From: Amaurobius ferox
Taxonomy: Eukaryota > Arthropoda > Arachnida > Araneae > Amaurobiidae
Assembly (NCBI GenBank): GCA_951213105.1
Contig: OX578144.1
Coordinates: 79,409,801 to 79,473,800 of the forward strand
DNA: 64,000 nucleotides
Direction: 5' to 3'
The translations under genes and the position numbers were made by a program. A model generated the notes under the pieces. It saw nothing but the letters and a program-made list of their open reading frames with translations. It ran no database searches and was not told the DNA's origin. This document shows positions 10,006 through 20,534 of the stretch, one piece after another (the first letter of the stretch is position 1; every line of letters begins with the position of its first letter).

Positions 10006-10115
10006 GACCCACACCGTCTGACCTACCCGAAAACTTAAGGTATCTGTTTGGACGGCCGGAAAGTTGTCATCCAATTTAGACCGGAAACCAGTGGGGGGCG
10101 GTATCCTCAAGTAAA
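10006..10115 (-). mobile_element. 5'-truncated SINE (tail and end of body)
   Basis: On the minus strand it reads ..CCCCACTGGTTTCCGGT, TAAATTGGATGACA, CCGGCCGTCCAAACAG .. GTCAGACGGTGTGGGTCGAAG. These blocks match the end of the SINE A body and its tail. Truncation occurs just before repeat A copy 2. I see no clear TSD. Confidence 0.75.
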
Positions 10116-10119
10116 AACG

Positions 10120-11027
10120 TAAAAATGACTTTATCAAAATGAAATTTCAGTATGTTGTTGAGACGGTCTGTGGGACATATGGGAATGTAAATGAATAATA
10201 TCACCCAATTGGTTTTGGATTGAACCCGTGTTGAAAAAACGAAATATATTGAACTCTATGGGACTTATTTTTCAAACATTTTTTAAGCAAAGTTAAAATT
10301 CACAACTTGCTTCGAAAATTTTAGGAAATATTTAAATTATCCCACAAAATATATAAAAATAATTTTTAGTAAAATATGTTCGGTAGTTTTTTAAATAAAA
10401 ATTTAAATAATAATTACACCCATATAACATGGAGGGATCACGTGACCCACTTCAAAATAAAATATGGCGTCCATCTTTTTTCCCAGAGTCAAAATCGTGA
10501 TTTTTACAGTTCTTTTAAATTTATATTTAGTGTTGCATCCGTCCTAAAACCTCTTCATTTTTGTATATTTTCTGTGCATCTATATTCTACACCAACGCAA
10601 TTACAATATTTTTATATTTTTTAGTTTAAATGATTATCAAACTTTAATTATTTCTACAATGAGGCCTAGTTTTAATAAATTCAGAATGTAAACAAACGAT
10701 TGTAAGATGAGTTGTATAAGAATTGCTGAATTTTTTTCACGCAAAATTATTTAACTATGGAGTTTGGAATAAAAGTGTATGAATGAAACATTCACTACTT
10801 TTACGTAGAAAGTCAGACGATTTATATTTTGATGACGTCATTTGAATAAAGTTCATTGTTTTTCGTTGAAGGTTTAAGTTTTCAAGTAAAATAAATTATT
10901 GTAGTTGTGATTATTAAAAAAAATATCACCGCTGAATGTATCGCATTTTAGATGTGTAAATAAAATAGCATTTCAGTTGGAAAGCGTTTCATAATCAACG
11001 CTTTATGCATGATTGATCTTTCTTGTT
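10120..11027 (-). repeat. interspersed repeat A, copy 2
   Basis: On the minus strand it starts at the right with AACAAGAAAGATCAATCATG. It runs leftward through 'tgaacc..gggtt' and 'agacggtctg' blocks to cgtaaaaatgac. The 3' hairpin and acag microsatellite seen in the other copies are missing, replaced by the abutting truncated SINE. Confidence 0.7.
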
Positions 11028-11270
11028 TTTCTTTTTTGAATCAGGTTTCTTCATCTTTTATTTCTCCGAAGCGTTGCGTTGAGGCCTGCCTGTAAACAGT
11101 TTCCATCGCGATTTTCAGCGATACAAAGCCAAACTCAACCATCATATGGTTTCTGTCAGTGTTTTTCTCTTCATATAAAAGGCTTCTCTTTATTTTTATC
11201 TTTTATTATTATTCTTTGGCGAAACGCTTTTGATTTTCGTAGTTCTCAGATAATCAAACGGTAATTTAGA

Positions 11271-11369
11271 GTATAAAAATAAAGTTTTTTTAAGGGCTTC
11301 AAACCTTTGAACTGATACAGTGTAAAAATAAAGTTTTTTAAGGGATTCAAGCCTTTGAACTGATACAGT
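11271..11369. repeat. tandem duplication, about 53-bp unit x2
   Basis: The block 'taaaaataaagtttttt..aagggcttcaaacctttgaactgatacag' occurs twice in succession with few differences. Confidence 0.75.
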
Positions 11370-12029
11370 TTTAAATAGATATGAGACGTAGTCAACCACA
11401 ACAACTTTGAGCGATTTTCCCCCCACAGACTAACATATTTCAATATTGTGGGTAAATAATTACACAACTTAGAGGGTGTCTTCTTATAAGCTTATATGTC
11501 TAGCTAAAAAGTAATTGGTTTTTTTGTTGTGATCGACTAAAACAAACACGCCAAATTTTACGGAAGTCGTTTAATTCTTTGAAGAGATATCGGGTTCGCT
11601 GTGTAAATGCAAATGTATAATAACTGGAGAGCATGTGCAGATAAACATCCGTGATAAACAGCGTTCGTCTATTTTTTTTTTTTTTTTTGCGTGTGTGTGT
11701 GTGTGTGTGTTTCTGTGCTACATCAAAAATGTGCTTATTTCGAAAACGGCCAATACTGACGAATTTGTACACGATGAGATACGGTTTAAATTAAGAAGGT
11801 ACATCGACGGTTATCAGCACTGAAAGAGAAGCGGGATGCATCGTTAAAGGCAACATGCTTCTGTCCGGCCTGACCGAGCTCGGCACCAATTCAAACGGCT
11901 CTGCCTATGTTGAGGGGTCCGTGGTAGGCGTCTTAATGGACGTCAATACCTAACACCACTTTCTGTCAGTCGTCTGCAAATAGAATGCATTTATACAGAA
12001 TGCATGGAGGATAGCAAAGGTCTTCAAAT
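11370..12029. other. unannotated DNA with T and GT tracts
   Basis: Contains a T16 run followed by (GT)n at 11672-11711. No gene is recognised. Confidence 0.4.
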
Positions 12030-12303
12030 GGCTGATAGCTATGTCATCGGTGTCAACGTGGCTCCTCTCCTGCCTGCACGATCCTCTCAGCAGTTGTCTG
12101 TCTGGGCTGTTCTGAGCCTCTGCGACGGTTACATGTACCTTTTCTGATCCACTATTCCAACACCGAGCAACCACCATATTGCTCCGACCAAGATAACGAT
12201 GGATCATCTGGTAGACCAGCCAGCTTCCCTTAGGCCTATGAAGCGACGTGTCTCTAAATCCAGCAATTATTCGTAGCGCCGTCGAGTACGTATCAAAGGC
12301 ACC
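12030..12303 (-). pseudogene. Tc1-type transposase N-terminal remnant
   Basis: Split over frames on the minus strand. It begins VPLIRTRRRYE (expected start codon changed to GTG), then LLDLETRRFIGLREAGW, then IHRYLGRSNMVVARCWNSG, then RRRGSEQPRQTTAERIVQAGE. This order is the paired-type helix-turn-helix of Tc1/Tcb transposases, ending in the GSGRPR-like AT-hook, which binds the element's inverted repeats. Frame changes and internal stops separate the blocks, and the DDE catalytic half is missing. It is a decayed fragment of a protein normally about 340 residues long. Confidence 0.75.
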
Positions 12304-12733
12304 TTTGCACACAACTTGCAGTTTCGCAGAAAATCCTGTTCGAACTGCCCGTGAGTGAGAACACCGGTCGTTTAAAATGCTGCACAATGCGTCGTTTTCA
12401 CGAACCCTATAACATCATTAGCTCTGACAGTTTGATCATTTGCACAACTCTTAAAACGACATTTATATATCGTGTGTCGCGGCCGTAGGTCAATTTTTTT
12501 ACGGGTGCATATATTTGTTTGCAACAGAGTGTATGTATAAAGGCAGAGCTCCACTTTATTTTATCCAATTTATATTTTTGGGGATGTTCTTAGTTATTAC
12601 AAGATCCACATATAAAATTTTCATTTAAACGTACCCCACTGGCATTGCGCCTCTTATACAGACTTGAATCATTTTAAACATAGTTCTACGTAATCGAATG
12701 TGTACTACCATTAAATGTAAAAGTCAATGTTAA
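12304..12733. other. unannotated DNA
   Basis: No gene or bounded repeat is seen upstream of the MITE. Confidence 0.35.
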
Positions 12734-12899
12734 TCTTTTGCTTACGTGTGGGGCAGCTTCAATCCCAAACGAAGAATCTCTCAAAAAGACAGGTATGTGG
12801 ACGCCAATGTCTGCAAAAGGGGATCGAACTGTATGTCAAATACCTGTCTTTTTGAGAGGTTCTTCGTTTGGGATGGACGCTGTCCCACCAAGCAAAAGG
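12734..12899. mobile_element. piggyBac-like MITE T1 (TTAA-flanked)
   Basis: TTAA lies on both sides (12730-12733 and 12900-12903). The termini cttttgcttacgtgtgggg and its complement near gcaaaagg form the inverted repeat. The element is largely one hairpin: cccaaacgaag..aagacaggta pairs with tacctgtctt..cttcgtttggg. TTAA targets and CCTTTTGC-type ends fit the piggyBac superfamily. Related pieces lie at 19599-19690 and 20350-20534. There is no coding capacity. Confidence 0.75.
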
Positions 12900-12903
12900 T
12901 TAA

Positions 12904-13940
12904 TTCAAAGGTCAAGCAAAAGGTTAATTAATAAACGCCGTGTTTTTTACATTTAGGATGGCGGCATCAACAACCGTGCAGGATGGATGGAGGCACACAT
13001 CTGCCGTGAACGGGCGTTTCTTTTTATGACCTTAAATAACTAAAAAAAACTAATTCGAATGTAGAAAAAATCTCACTAAGGCGTACCATCCCGAGGCCCT
13101 GAAGTATCTATGTACCAAATTTCATGGCCGTACGACATTCAGAGACTACAGAACTATATAACCTAACATATTTAGACCATACGATTACTTTAAACGAATA
13201 GAAAAAAAAAATTAAGCAATAAATATTGTAGTCCAAAATATAGTCATGATTTGCTAATGCGGTACTATGTAAAAACTTTTTGTATTTGGCTACCTCGACT
13301 TAAACATTTTGAGTAAAAAGGTTTACTTATTCCATAAGTCCATAAAGTAAGTAATCATTTTTCAAAATTTGACAGTTCAAATGGCCTTTTTTGATTTATA
13401 TGCATCTGCTATATATCAAATATGGCATTCTGCTTACTATCACAATCTCACGTGTAATACATTTTTCGAAGGGGGTTTGATTTAATGTGGTGCTTACCGG
13501 AATTAGTTATTCCTTTGAGCATGTTCCCGAAAGGTTGCTTGTGGACAGATTTATAGCAGTTTTGTTGCAGATAGAAGTTTATGTCAAATTAAATATTTTG
13601 CAGCTTCTTGAGTGGGAGCAAGTTGATTTATAAGAGAAGTTTTAAATTTCGTTTTCCTTCTGTTTTATCGTTCATGTTGTACATAACTTTTGTTTTCATG
13701 CATTATATATATGGGATGAACCCCGGTTTAGGCTTAAGAGATCTGCAGGAACCGAAATTTGGAACTGAGTTGTTTAGAAGTTAACACTGGCATTTTCCCA
13801 GATATTAGAATGTTTACTTGTCGAAATAATTAAACAATTTGTATTAATCAAAATGTAAGGAAACAGCCAATTTAGCAAAAAGTATAAAACGATATAATAA
13901 AGACAACCAATATTTTGGTAAAAAAGGGTATTTAACATTA
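12904..13940. other. unannotated DNA
   Basis: A short repeat of gtcaagcaaaaggttaat follows the MITE. The rest is AT-rich with no recognisable gene. Confidence 0.35.
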
Positions 13941-14131
13941 GCACCATCTATACGTAAAATGACAAATGCAAAGCACCTTTAGACTTCACCACGTCCTTCA
14001 TTAGTGGCAATGCAAATTGCCACTGATGATATAATTTAAAATTGATACAATTTACATTGCCACTGATGAAGGACGTGGTGATGTCTGAAAGTGCGCTGGA
14101 TTTATAATTTTATGTACGTCATAGATGGTGC
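13941..14131. mobile_element. TA-flanked MITE (191 bp)
   Basis: Ends GCACCATCTATACGT and ACGTCATAGATGGTGC are flanked by TA (13939-13940 and 14132-14133). The arms are complementary over about 80 bp, including ccacgtccttcat..gtggcaatg and its inverse. TA duplication and long arms fit a Tc1/mariner-type MITE. Confidence 0.75.
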
Positions 14132-14141
14132 TAGCATTATT

Positions 14142-15228
14142 CAGAGTTGCCGGATTTTAGCGAGGTAAAAAAAAGCCGGCCGACTTTTTTTTGGTTTTAA
14201 CCACTTAAAAAAAGCCGGCTTTTATTAAGAAAAGGTGGTTTACAGCCAATTGACATTAAATTTGAATTACTTTATCTTTTATGCACTTCCAAATGTTTAT
14301 AAACTAAATATTACCAAGTACACAAGATTTTATGACCACTAGAAAAATACTATGAAGGTAATATGTCTGAAAGGAAAAATATATATATATTGAGGAGAAT
14401 GCATTAAATTAGACACCAAGATGGTGTTTTGAAAGCCTTTGTTACATAATGTATAGCTCTACATTACATATACTACACATTTTAAAGACTATAATTAATT
14501 AAACAGACAAATCACCACACATCAAAAAGGGAAAAAATCAATTTTGCTTCAAAAAGGAAAAACATTTTTTTTTACACACTACTATTTACACACTGCTAAC
14601 AAGAGAGAGCAATCAAAAAGGTTAAAAATTGTTCTCAAATTAAACCTTGTTAAAATAAATTTTTGAAAAGCTTGATACTATTCAAAAGAGTTCATGCATA
14701 TGTTATTCCCAATACTGTTTTCTATAGTGATAAATAGTGTTTTTTATTAAATGACTTTATGCATGATTTTAAATATTTATAAGTGAAAATAAGACTCTTA
14801 CATATCAATAAAATCCTTAAAATTAGTTAACTAATAAGATATATCACTAAGCAACTGTTGGCCTAAAATAAAATATTTCATTATTTAAAGCAATAACATT
14901 TTAAAAAAAATGTGTTCAAGGCCAATGTAAACCAAGTAAAGCAGTTGGTGTGCCTTTTTAAAATTTAGCTGTCTTTTTTGCACTAGCAGGTATTCCAATA
15001 TTAATGTTTTCATAATTGAGAAATAAAGTTATTTATTAAATTCTAACGCAATAAAATACCTTTAAAATTATTTAAAGAACACTTAAAAATGTATAATTTG
15101 AAATTAAAATCATTCACCTTAAAAAAAAAACAAAGAAAAGCCAATTTTGGCCAAAAAAAGCCGGTTAAAACCAATAAAAGCCACCGGCGTGGCTTTTATT
15201 AATTTTAGCCGGCTTTTTTGCAAGCCTG
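14142..15228. mobile_element. non-autonomous hAT-like element (1087 bp)
   Basis: Termini are CAGAGTTGCC on the left and GCAAGCCTG on the right, inverted and of hAT type. The flanking octamers gcattatt (14134-14141) and gtattatt (15229-15236) differ at one base. Subterminal runs of aaaagccggc occur in both orientations at each end (14165-14225 and 15150-15222). The interior is AT-rich with no transposase. Confidence 0.75.
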
Positions 15229-15344
15229 GTATTATTGTTGTCTTGCTTGTCTTTATTCTAAGATTTGTATTAAATTGGTTGGCGCTCATTAAGGTAACGG
15301 TAGTAAATCTATTATTTTTCTTACCATTACGTGGTAATGTTTAG

Positions 15345-16085
15345 GGAAGGTATTGGAACGGGTTCGTAAATCAAAATTCGAGTTTTCGAAAGATTTGTTT
15401 GCACTTTCAGGTTCGCTGAAACACTGTGACATTATTTTTAACTTGACATCTGTATGAGTATATGCCTATGCAATATATGTATCCCCTTTAACTCAAAAAC
15501 TATTCGACGAAATTTCATAATTAAATCATTTCATAATGAAAAATATGGTAGACAAGTCACTTGTGAGTTACCCTGGTGCCGATTAGATTTTGGTACAATT
15601 TTAAAAAATGGACCCTCCCCCCTTTTTGTTTTTCAGAATAGCCCAATAAACATTGTCGAAATCTGAAATAAAAGACTAAATACGAAATCTGAAATAAAGA
15701 ACTAAATACGAAATCTGAAATAAAAGACTAAATACGAAATCTGAAATAAAAGACTAAATACGAAATCTGAAATAAAAAACTAAATACGAAATCTGAAATA
15801 AAAGACTAAATACGAAATCTGAAATAAAAGACTAAATACATTAATTAATTGCTTGTCTTGCACGTAATTTTTTACGACGAAACGAATAAGACCAACCCCA
15901 ATGCGCGTTAGGGGGAACTGTTCTCGAAATATTTAAGTTACTTAAAATTGTGCGGAGTTGGCGACGTTTTGAAGTGAAGTAAGTTGCCAAATGAAGAAAA
16001 GATGTATTGGAACTGAAAATAGAATATAACTTCAAATAAGTTTCCGTGTCATTTTGGACACTTCAACTTAATTTAATGGATTGGG
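15345..16085 (-). mobile_element. Helentron-like element, divergent subfamily, copy 1
   Basis: The left end, gggaaggtattggaacggg .. aaattcgagttttcga, is the reverse complement of the 3' end of the element at 52466-53270. The internal caagtcacttgtgagtta also matches that element inverted. It carries a 26-bp minisatellite at 15658-15839 and aligns with 18040-18850 on the right side ('acgaaacgaataagaccaac'). No protein is encoded. Confidence 0.55.
15658..15839. repeat. 26-bp minisatellite, 7 units
   Basis: Seven consecutive 26-bp units starting gaaatctgaaataaaag and ending ctaaatac. They are nearly identical; one has gaac and one has aaac in place of agac. The single related unit at about 18570 in the sister copy suggests expansion after insertion. 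Confidence 0.95.
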
Positions 16086-16997
16086 AAGGATTGCGAAGGA
16101 GAAAATTAATTTAAGCTTGTAGGAAAGGCTCATATCAGATGTTTTAGTTACTATTATCATTAGTCAAGTTCTTGATGTATTCATTAGCATGCAAGTAATT
16201 GTGAACCCCGTACTGGCTCTGTTTTAAGGCTTACTCCGTACGAGAAGAAAACTTTGACTGGGTATACGGTTTCTCATTTTCTCGTCTCCAAGAATAAACA
16301 GCTGATTGCACACTAAGTGCATTTAAAGAATTTTCTGACTGCGAATTTAAAATATTTCATCCTATTTTTTTTATTATTATTATTTGCTATATTATGAATA
16401 TTGTGCTAAAATTTGACTTAAATTGGATGAAAATTCACTGAAATAACAATATTTTTTTTAATTTACTTCGGGGTTAAAAGAATTTTTTTTTTCGACTTCA
16501 AGCATTTCCATTGTGTCGTTCTGCTAATGATCGGCGATAGAGCGCTTATTTAGGGCGTAGCAAAGGAGTTTTATTTAGTGCGTATTACGACCGCGTTGTA
16601 TAATTGGCATGGTTTTGCAAGAGAAAAAAAAGATTATGATTAATGATTTTAGTTCAAAACAGACGATTTGGGAATTGGATGGTGTTATCTGTATTAGTAT
16701 TATTTCAATAACGGGTACTTATATAGGACCCGAGTGACGTCTGGTGATTAGTTTTAGTTATAGATACGGTAAAATTATAAATCCAAAGGGCCCGCAAATC
16801 TCCAGAGATCTCGCTGGCCGTATCCTGGCCTGCTTACTGTATTATATTTTATGCCTTCCTACCCCAAAATTATATGCCCTCATTCCCAAAACCCATAGCC
16901 ATATATAGTATTTTATGTCTATGCTAAAACCTTTGTACGTCCGTTTCCTAAATATATCCTTCGTATCCTATCGTAAAATCTATCATATAGCCTATCA
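16086..16997. other. unannotated DNA
   Basis: No gene is seen. The last 100 bp are rich in 'tatcc/tatcat' motifs, which also follow the LTR. Confidence 0.35.
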
Positions 16998-17210
16998 TGT
17001 TACGAATATGTAAAAAATATCACTGTGCTTTGCCTCTATACAAAGCGGACCATTGCTTCTATTCAGGCCTATTCTCTATTCAAGGAACAAACACCTTTGC
17101 AGGCAGCCATTTCTATCATGTGACTGTAGGGTTGCCATATTTTGAATTTCAGGGCGGGATTGCCAGATTTGATGATTTATCGTCAACTTGACGACTTTTC
17201 GAATGTACTA

Positions 17211-17301
17211 GAACTTTCTCGAAATAACGAATATTCTGAAAGATACGAGCCTTTTCTGGAAGTTTCAGTGAAGATTATATAAAATGAGTTATTGCTCAGT
17301 T
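17211..17301 (+). promoter_or_regulatory. heat-shock-type Pol II promoter in LTR
   Basis: HSE 1 is GAActTTCtcGAA at 17211-17223, a perfect alternating trimer. HSE 2 is GAAtaTTCtgAAA at 17229-17241, with one mismatch. HSE 3 is TTCtgGAAgtTTC at 17254-17266, also perfect. TATATAAAA follows at 17276-17284 and an arthropod initiator TCAGTT at 17296-17301. TATA to initiator spacing is about 22 bp, slightly short. Such an array binds HSF trimers in heat-shock genes, so heat-responsive transcription of the LTR is inferred. Confidence 0.55.
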
Positions 17302-17505
17302 GGAATAGCTGACGTAATTACACGAGCTAAATTGCATTGTGAGATACGTCAGTGTTATGAGAATACATAGTATCTGCTATTTTGTGAATTAGATGAGCAT
17401 TAATTGCTGTTTTATTGTATCTAACAGTTGTTTAGCCATCTTATAAGATAGTTTTTCGAGCAATTCTCTGTGTATTATTCCTGTTTACGCTTATTAGTGT
17501 TTTTA

Positions 17506-17511
17506 AATAAA
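17506..17511 (+). promoter_or_regulatory. LTR polyadenylation signal
   Basis: AATAAA lies about 210 bp downstream of the predicted initiator and is followed by agtgttcg, a plausible GT-rich downstream element. Confidence 0.45.
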
Positions 17512-17593
17512 AGTGTTCGCTATCCAAAAATTTAGACTCATTTTCTATCCTGAGAGCAAGAACACTTACGATTCCAGTGTATACGCCGTAACA

Positions 17594-18039
17594 ATATCCT
17601 TCCTATCTTAATAAAACATTCTATCCTGCCAATTTATTTAATTTTGCATAGCGTTATACATGATCTTTTTTTCGTCCCTTGTTAAAACTGAAACCTCCAG
17701 ATCCCCATTCTATTGAATGTATTACATTAAAAGTAATTGGTTTCTCTTTTCATTGGAAGAAGACTCTTGGCCCATGCATTAAAGTGTATATAACATTTCC
17801 GACACGCCTGTGTTCTCACTCCTTGTTGAACCATTAATTTTCTATTTTCAGCTTTAAAATCTGGATATTTTTTGATGAGCGACAGATAAAAAGGACTGCG
17901 TTGAGTGCTTTGAACAATATGGCTGCGATAAAGTGTTGCAGAAATGTGTAACTTTGTAATCTTTGGGCGAATCTTGAGATGTTTTTCATCGTTCTTTCCG
18001 TTTGAAAAGTCCATGAAAAGAACTTTTCCCACAATACGT
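17594..18039. other. unannotated DNA
   Basis: Two overlapping minus-strand frames of about 100 codons have no domain and conflict with each other. Confidence 0.3.
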
Positions 18040-18850
18040 GGCAACTTATATAGGAAAAGTATTGGAATCGTGTCAAAAATCGGAACTCGAATTTTTGCCA
18101 GATCTGCACGTTTCGGAAACTCTAGAATACGAACTCACTATTTTTAGCCTGACGTGTGTGTGTGTGCCGGCCCTCGCTTGTATCCACTCTACCTCATAAA
18201 CTATTTGACAAAATTGGATGGATAAGTCACGCGGAAGGCCAAAAAGTATGCTAAGCCAGAGAGCCTTCTTTCAAATCAGACGCCAAACGTTGTTTTATCG
18301 CCAGCGTGATAGGCGAAGGAGCGCTCTCTCTCTCTCTCTCTCTCAAGGTTACTATCGCATAAGTCACGCCTGGCTTCTCGTGATGGAGATCAGATCTTGG
18401 TATCAGAAATGATGACTAAGCTCACGATGTTTTAAACTGTAGTTAAAAACAATTCAATGAAATTTTCTAACATTTGGTAATTAAGTCTCTTGTGGATAAC
18501 ACTGGTGCTGATTGAATTTTGACATGATTTGGGGAAAAGGCTGTTTTTGGAAATGGCCAGCAAAAATCGTCAAATTCTGAAATAAAATACTATATATGCT
18601 TAAATATATTATTTAAATACTCGTTTTAAACGTAATATTTGACTACGAAACGAATAAGACCAACCCTATTTCTCTAAGACAACCTTTTCTCGAAATATTT
18701 AAATTTATTGGAATTTTGAGGAGCTGGCGATGTTTTAAAATCCGTCAAATGGCCGAATGAAAAATAAGACACATTAAAACTACAAATTATATATGATATC
18801 AAATAAGCATCCGTAACATTTTGAGCAATTAAACTCTATTTAATGGATTA
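18040..18850 (-). mobile_element. Helentron-like element, divergent subfamily, copy 2
   Basis: The left end, ggaaaagtattggaatcgtg, with cgaatttttgcc and tagaatacgaactcac, is the inverted 3' end of the element at 52466. The right part matches 15880-16085 ('gacgaaacgaataagac', 'ctcgaaatatttaa'). It carries gtgtgtgtgtg at 18152 and (CT)n at 18326-18345. Confidence 0.55.
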
Positions 18851-19322
18851 TATATATAAAGAAGAAAAGTATGTATCTATAATTCAACATCACGGGAGAA
18901 TGGCTGAACCGAATTTGATGAAATTTGGTGGGTAGTTTTAAAATAGCCCCACTTAAAATTTAATCCATGTTTTGAGTTTCTAAGACCAGGGGTTGTCGAG
19001 ATATTAATAGAAAACGAAACTTTTCCCTAGGCGTTCTACTCTCTAACTCCATGATTCCCAACGAAAAATGTTGGAAATCGTTAGTTTAAAACGTGGAAGT
19101 CAATTAAATCTCTGAGTTTTGTGGGAGTTTATTGAACGTATTAGTCACTTTTGAAAATCGTAGATTTGAAATATGAATTTAAATGGAAACTCTATCACCA
19201 TGGTTTATTTTTCACAGGATTACTCAACAAATTTTATTAATTTGAATAATAAATAAATGAATATAAAAATATCTATCTATATATATATATATATATATAA
19301 AGAAGAAAAGTATGTATGTATG
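18849..19322. repeat. segment bounded by direct repeats
   Basis: The string tatataaagaagaaaagtat(g) occurs at both ends (about 18851 and 19295), enclosing about 440 bp with 'gctgaaccgaatttgatgaa'. Such direct repeats could arise from a tandem insertion or a recombination product. The class is unknown. Confidence 0.4.
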
Positions 19323-19528
19323 ATCCAATGGATCTGATTTGCCAAAGAGTGGCCAATCAGATCCATTTTTTTCAAACTTAATGCAATGAATTTACTTCTT
19401 TCACAGTGAAAAAACAATGTATAAGATTCACGGCTCTATATGTTCCGGTGTAATTTTTATCAGAGTTTTGCATCGTAAATCCCGAGCAACGCCTGGTAAT
19501 CGCTGCAGATAAAACAAATTCGAGACTG

Positions 19529-19598
19529 TAGAGAAAATCATCTACTGCCCACATCAGATTTTTAAAAATCTGATGTGGGCAGTAGATGATTTTCTCTA
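19529..19598. repeat. 70-bp perfect palindrome
   Basis: The sequence is its own reverse complement over 70 bp. Each half reads tagagaaaatcatctactgc outward-in, then ccacatcagattttt. The centre is two inverted copies of the 5' terminus of the Helentron-like family (TCTGATGTGGGCAG). Confidence 0.9.
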
Positions 19599-19690
19599 GG
19601 ACGCCAATGTCTGCAAAAGGGGGGGGGGGGTCGAATCTTTGTTTGGGATGGACGCTGTCCCACGCGTAAGCAAAAGATTAATGTTAAGTT
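19599..19690 (+). mobile_element. piggyBac-like MITE T2, right half
   Basis: ggacgccaatgtctgcaaaa, then a G12 run, then tttgtttgggatggacgctg and tcccacgcgtaagcaaaaga. These match the loop and right arm of T1. The left arm is missing, and the palindrome abuts exactly at its breakpoint. Confidence 0.7.
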
Positions 19691-20053
19691 TTAACTGTTT
19701 TAAACATGAAGAAAAATTACGAGTCGCAATTTATGCGATCTTTATGCCTAAAAACTTTGACTTTAATCCTACTTATGTTTTTTTAAGCCTATAATCCTAG
19801 TACTTGTTTCAAAGTGTGAATTTCCAAGCATGGTTATTAAGTATGCACGCTTTTAGAACATTTGGATTAAAGTCTTCCTTCTTCTTGTTAAGCATTGCTA
19901 TGCGCATTGTAGTTGTTACATTATAAAAGTACGTGCTTACTGTTTTGGGATTACTAACTTTTTATTTTCTTCAAAGATTTAGAATGTATCAAATAAAACT
20001 TTTTCTACATTCTAAGTTTTCAGTTACGATACTTACTTTTAGAGCAAAAAAAA

Positions 20054-20240
20054 TCTGATGTAGGCAGCACATGACTTTCCTTACAGGCTCAAATTACCAA
20101 AATAATTAAATATTTCGGGAATGGTTGGTTGGCTCTAAGGAAATGGAGTTGGTCTTATTATTTTTGCCATCAAAAATTACGTACGAAATAACCATTTTAT
20201 CCATACAATTGAACATATTTAGTTTTGTATTATCTGTATA
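20054..20240 (+). mobile_element. Helentron-like 5' fragment (divergent subfamily)
   Basis: Starts TCTGATGTAGGCAGCACATG and continues with ggagttggtcttatt and aaaaattacgtacg, blocks also present in the copy at 52466. It is truncated or fades before 20350. Confidence 0.55.
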
Positions 20241-20349
20241 TATTTTAACCAACAGCATCAATCATACCTCAATTAAGGGGACGGTGGACGTTGAAATGAG
20301 CAAAAATCGACTAAAAAAGTTTTAATATATAACATTATTTTACACATTT

Positions 20350-20534
20350 AACATATATTTACGGGTGGGACAGCGTCCATCCCGCAGGTGCAATGTTTCT
20401 GTCGGCGATTTCCATGGACGTCAATGCCTGCAAAGAGGGTCAAACTGTTTGGGATAGGGTATGTCAAATACCTGTCTTTTTGGGAGGTTCTTAGTTTGGA
20501 ATGGACGCTGTCCCGCACGTAAGCAAAAGGTTGA
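20350..20534. mobile_element. piggyBac-like MITE T3
   Basis: The left end, acgggtgggacagcgtccat, and the right end, atggacgctgtcccgc plus acgtaagcaaaagg, are inverted. The interior shares tatgtcaaatacctgtcttt with T1. The flanking TTAA is eroded (ttga on the right). Confidence 0.65.

Larger units (their letters stand above)
16998..17593 (+). mobile_element. probable solo LTR (596 bp)
   Basis: Starts TGTTACG and ends CGTAACA, a 7-bp inverted TG..CA terminus typical of Gypsy-type LTRs. The internal order fits an LTR: heat-shock elements, TATATAAAA at 17276, an initiator TCAGTT at 17296, and AATAAA at 17506 followed by a short U5. No second LTR, primer site or pol sequence is visible nearby. 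The flanks do not give a clean TSD (tatca versus atatc), so the call rests on the termini and signals. The TGTTACGAATATGTAA start is also found at 4985-5000. Confidence 0.55.

Noticed and set aside
11950..12387. 145-codon minus-strand frame taken as one protein
   Set aside because: Only part of it matches Tc1 transposase; neighbouring frames hold the other matching blocks, so it is a frameshifted remnant.
17211..17301. Promoter of a host hsp gene
   Set aside because: No downstream coding frame follows, and LTR-type termini enclose the signals; an LTR explains them better.
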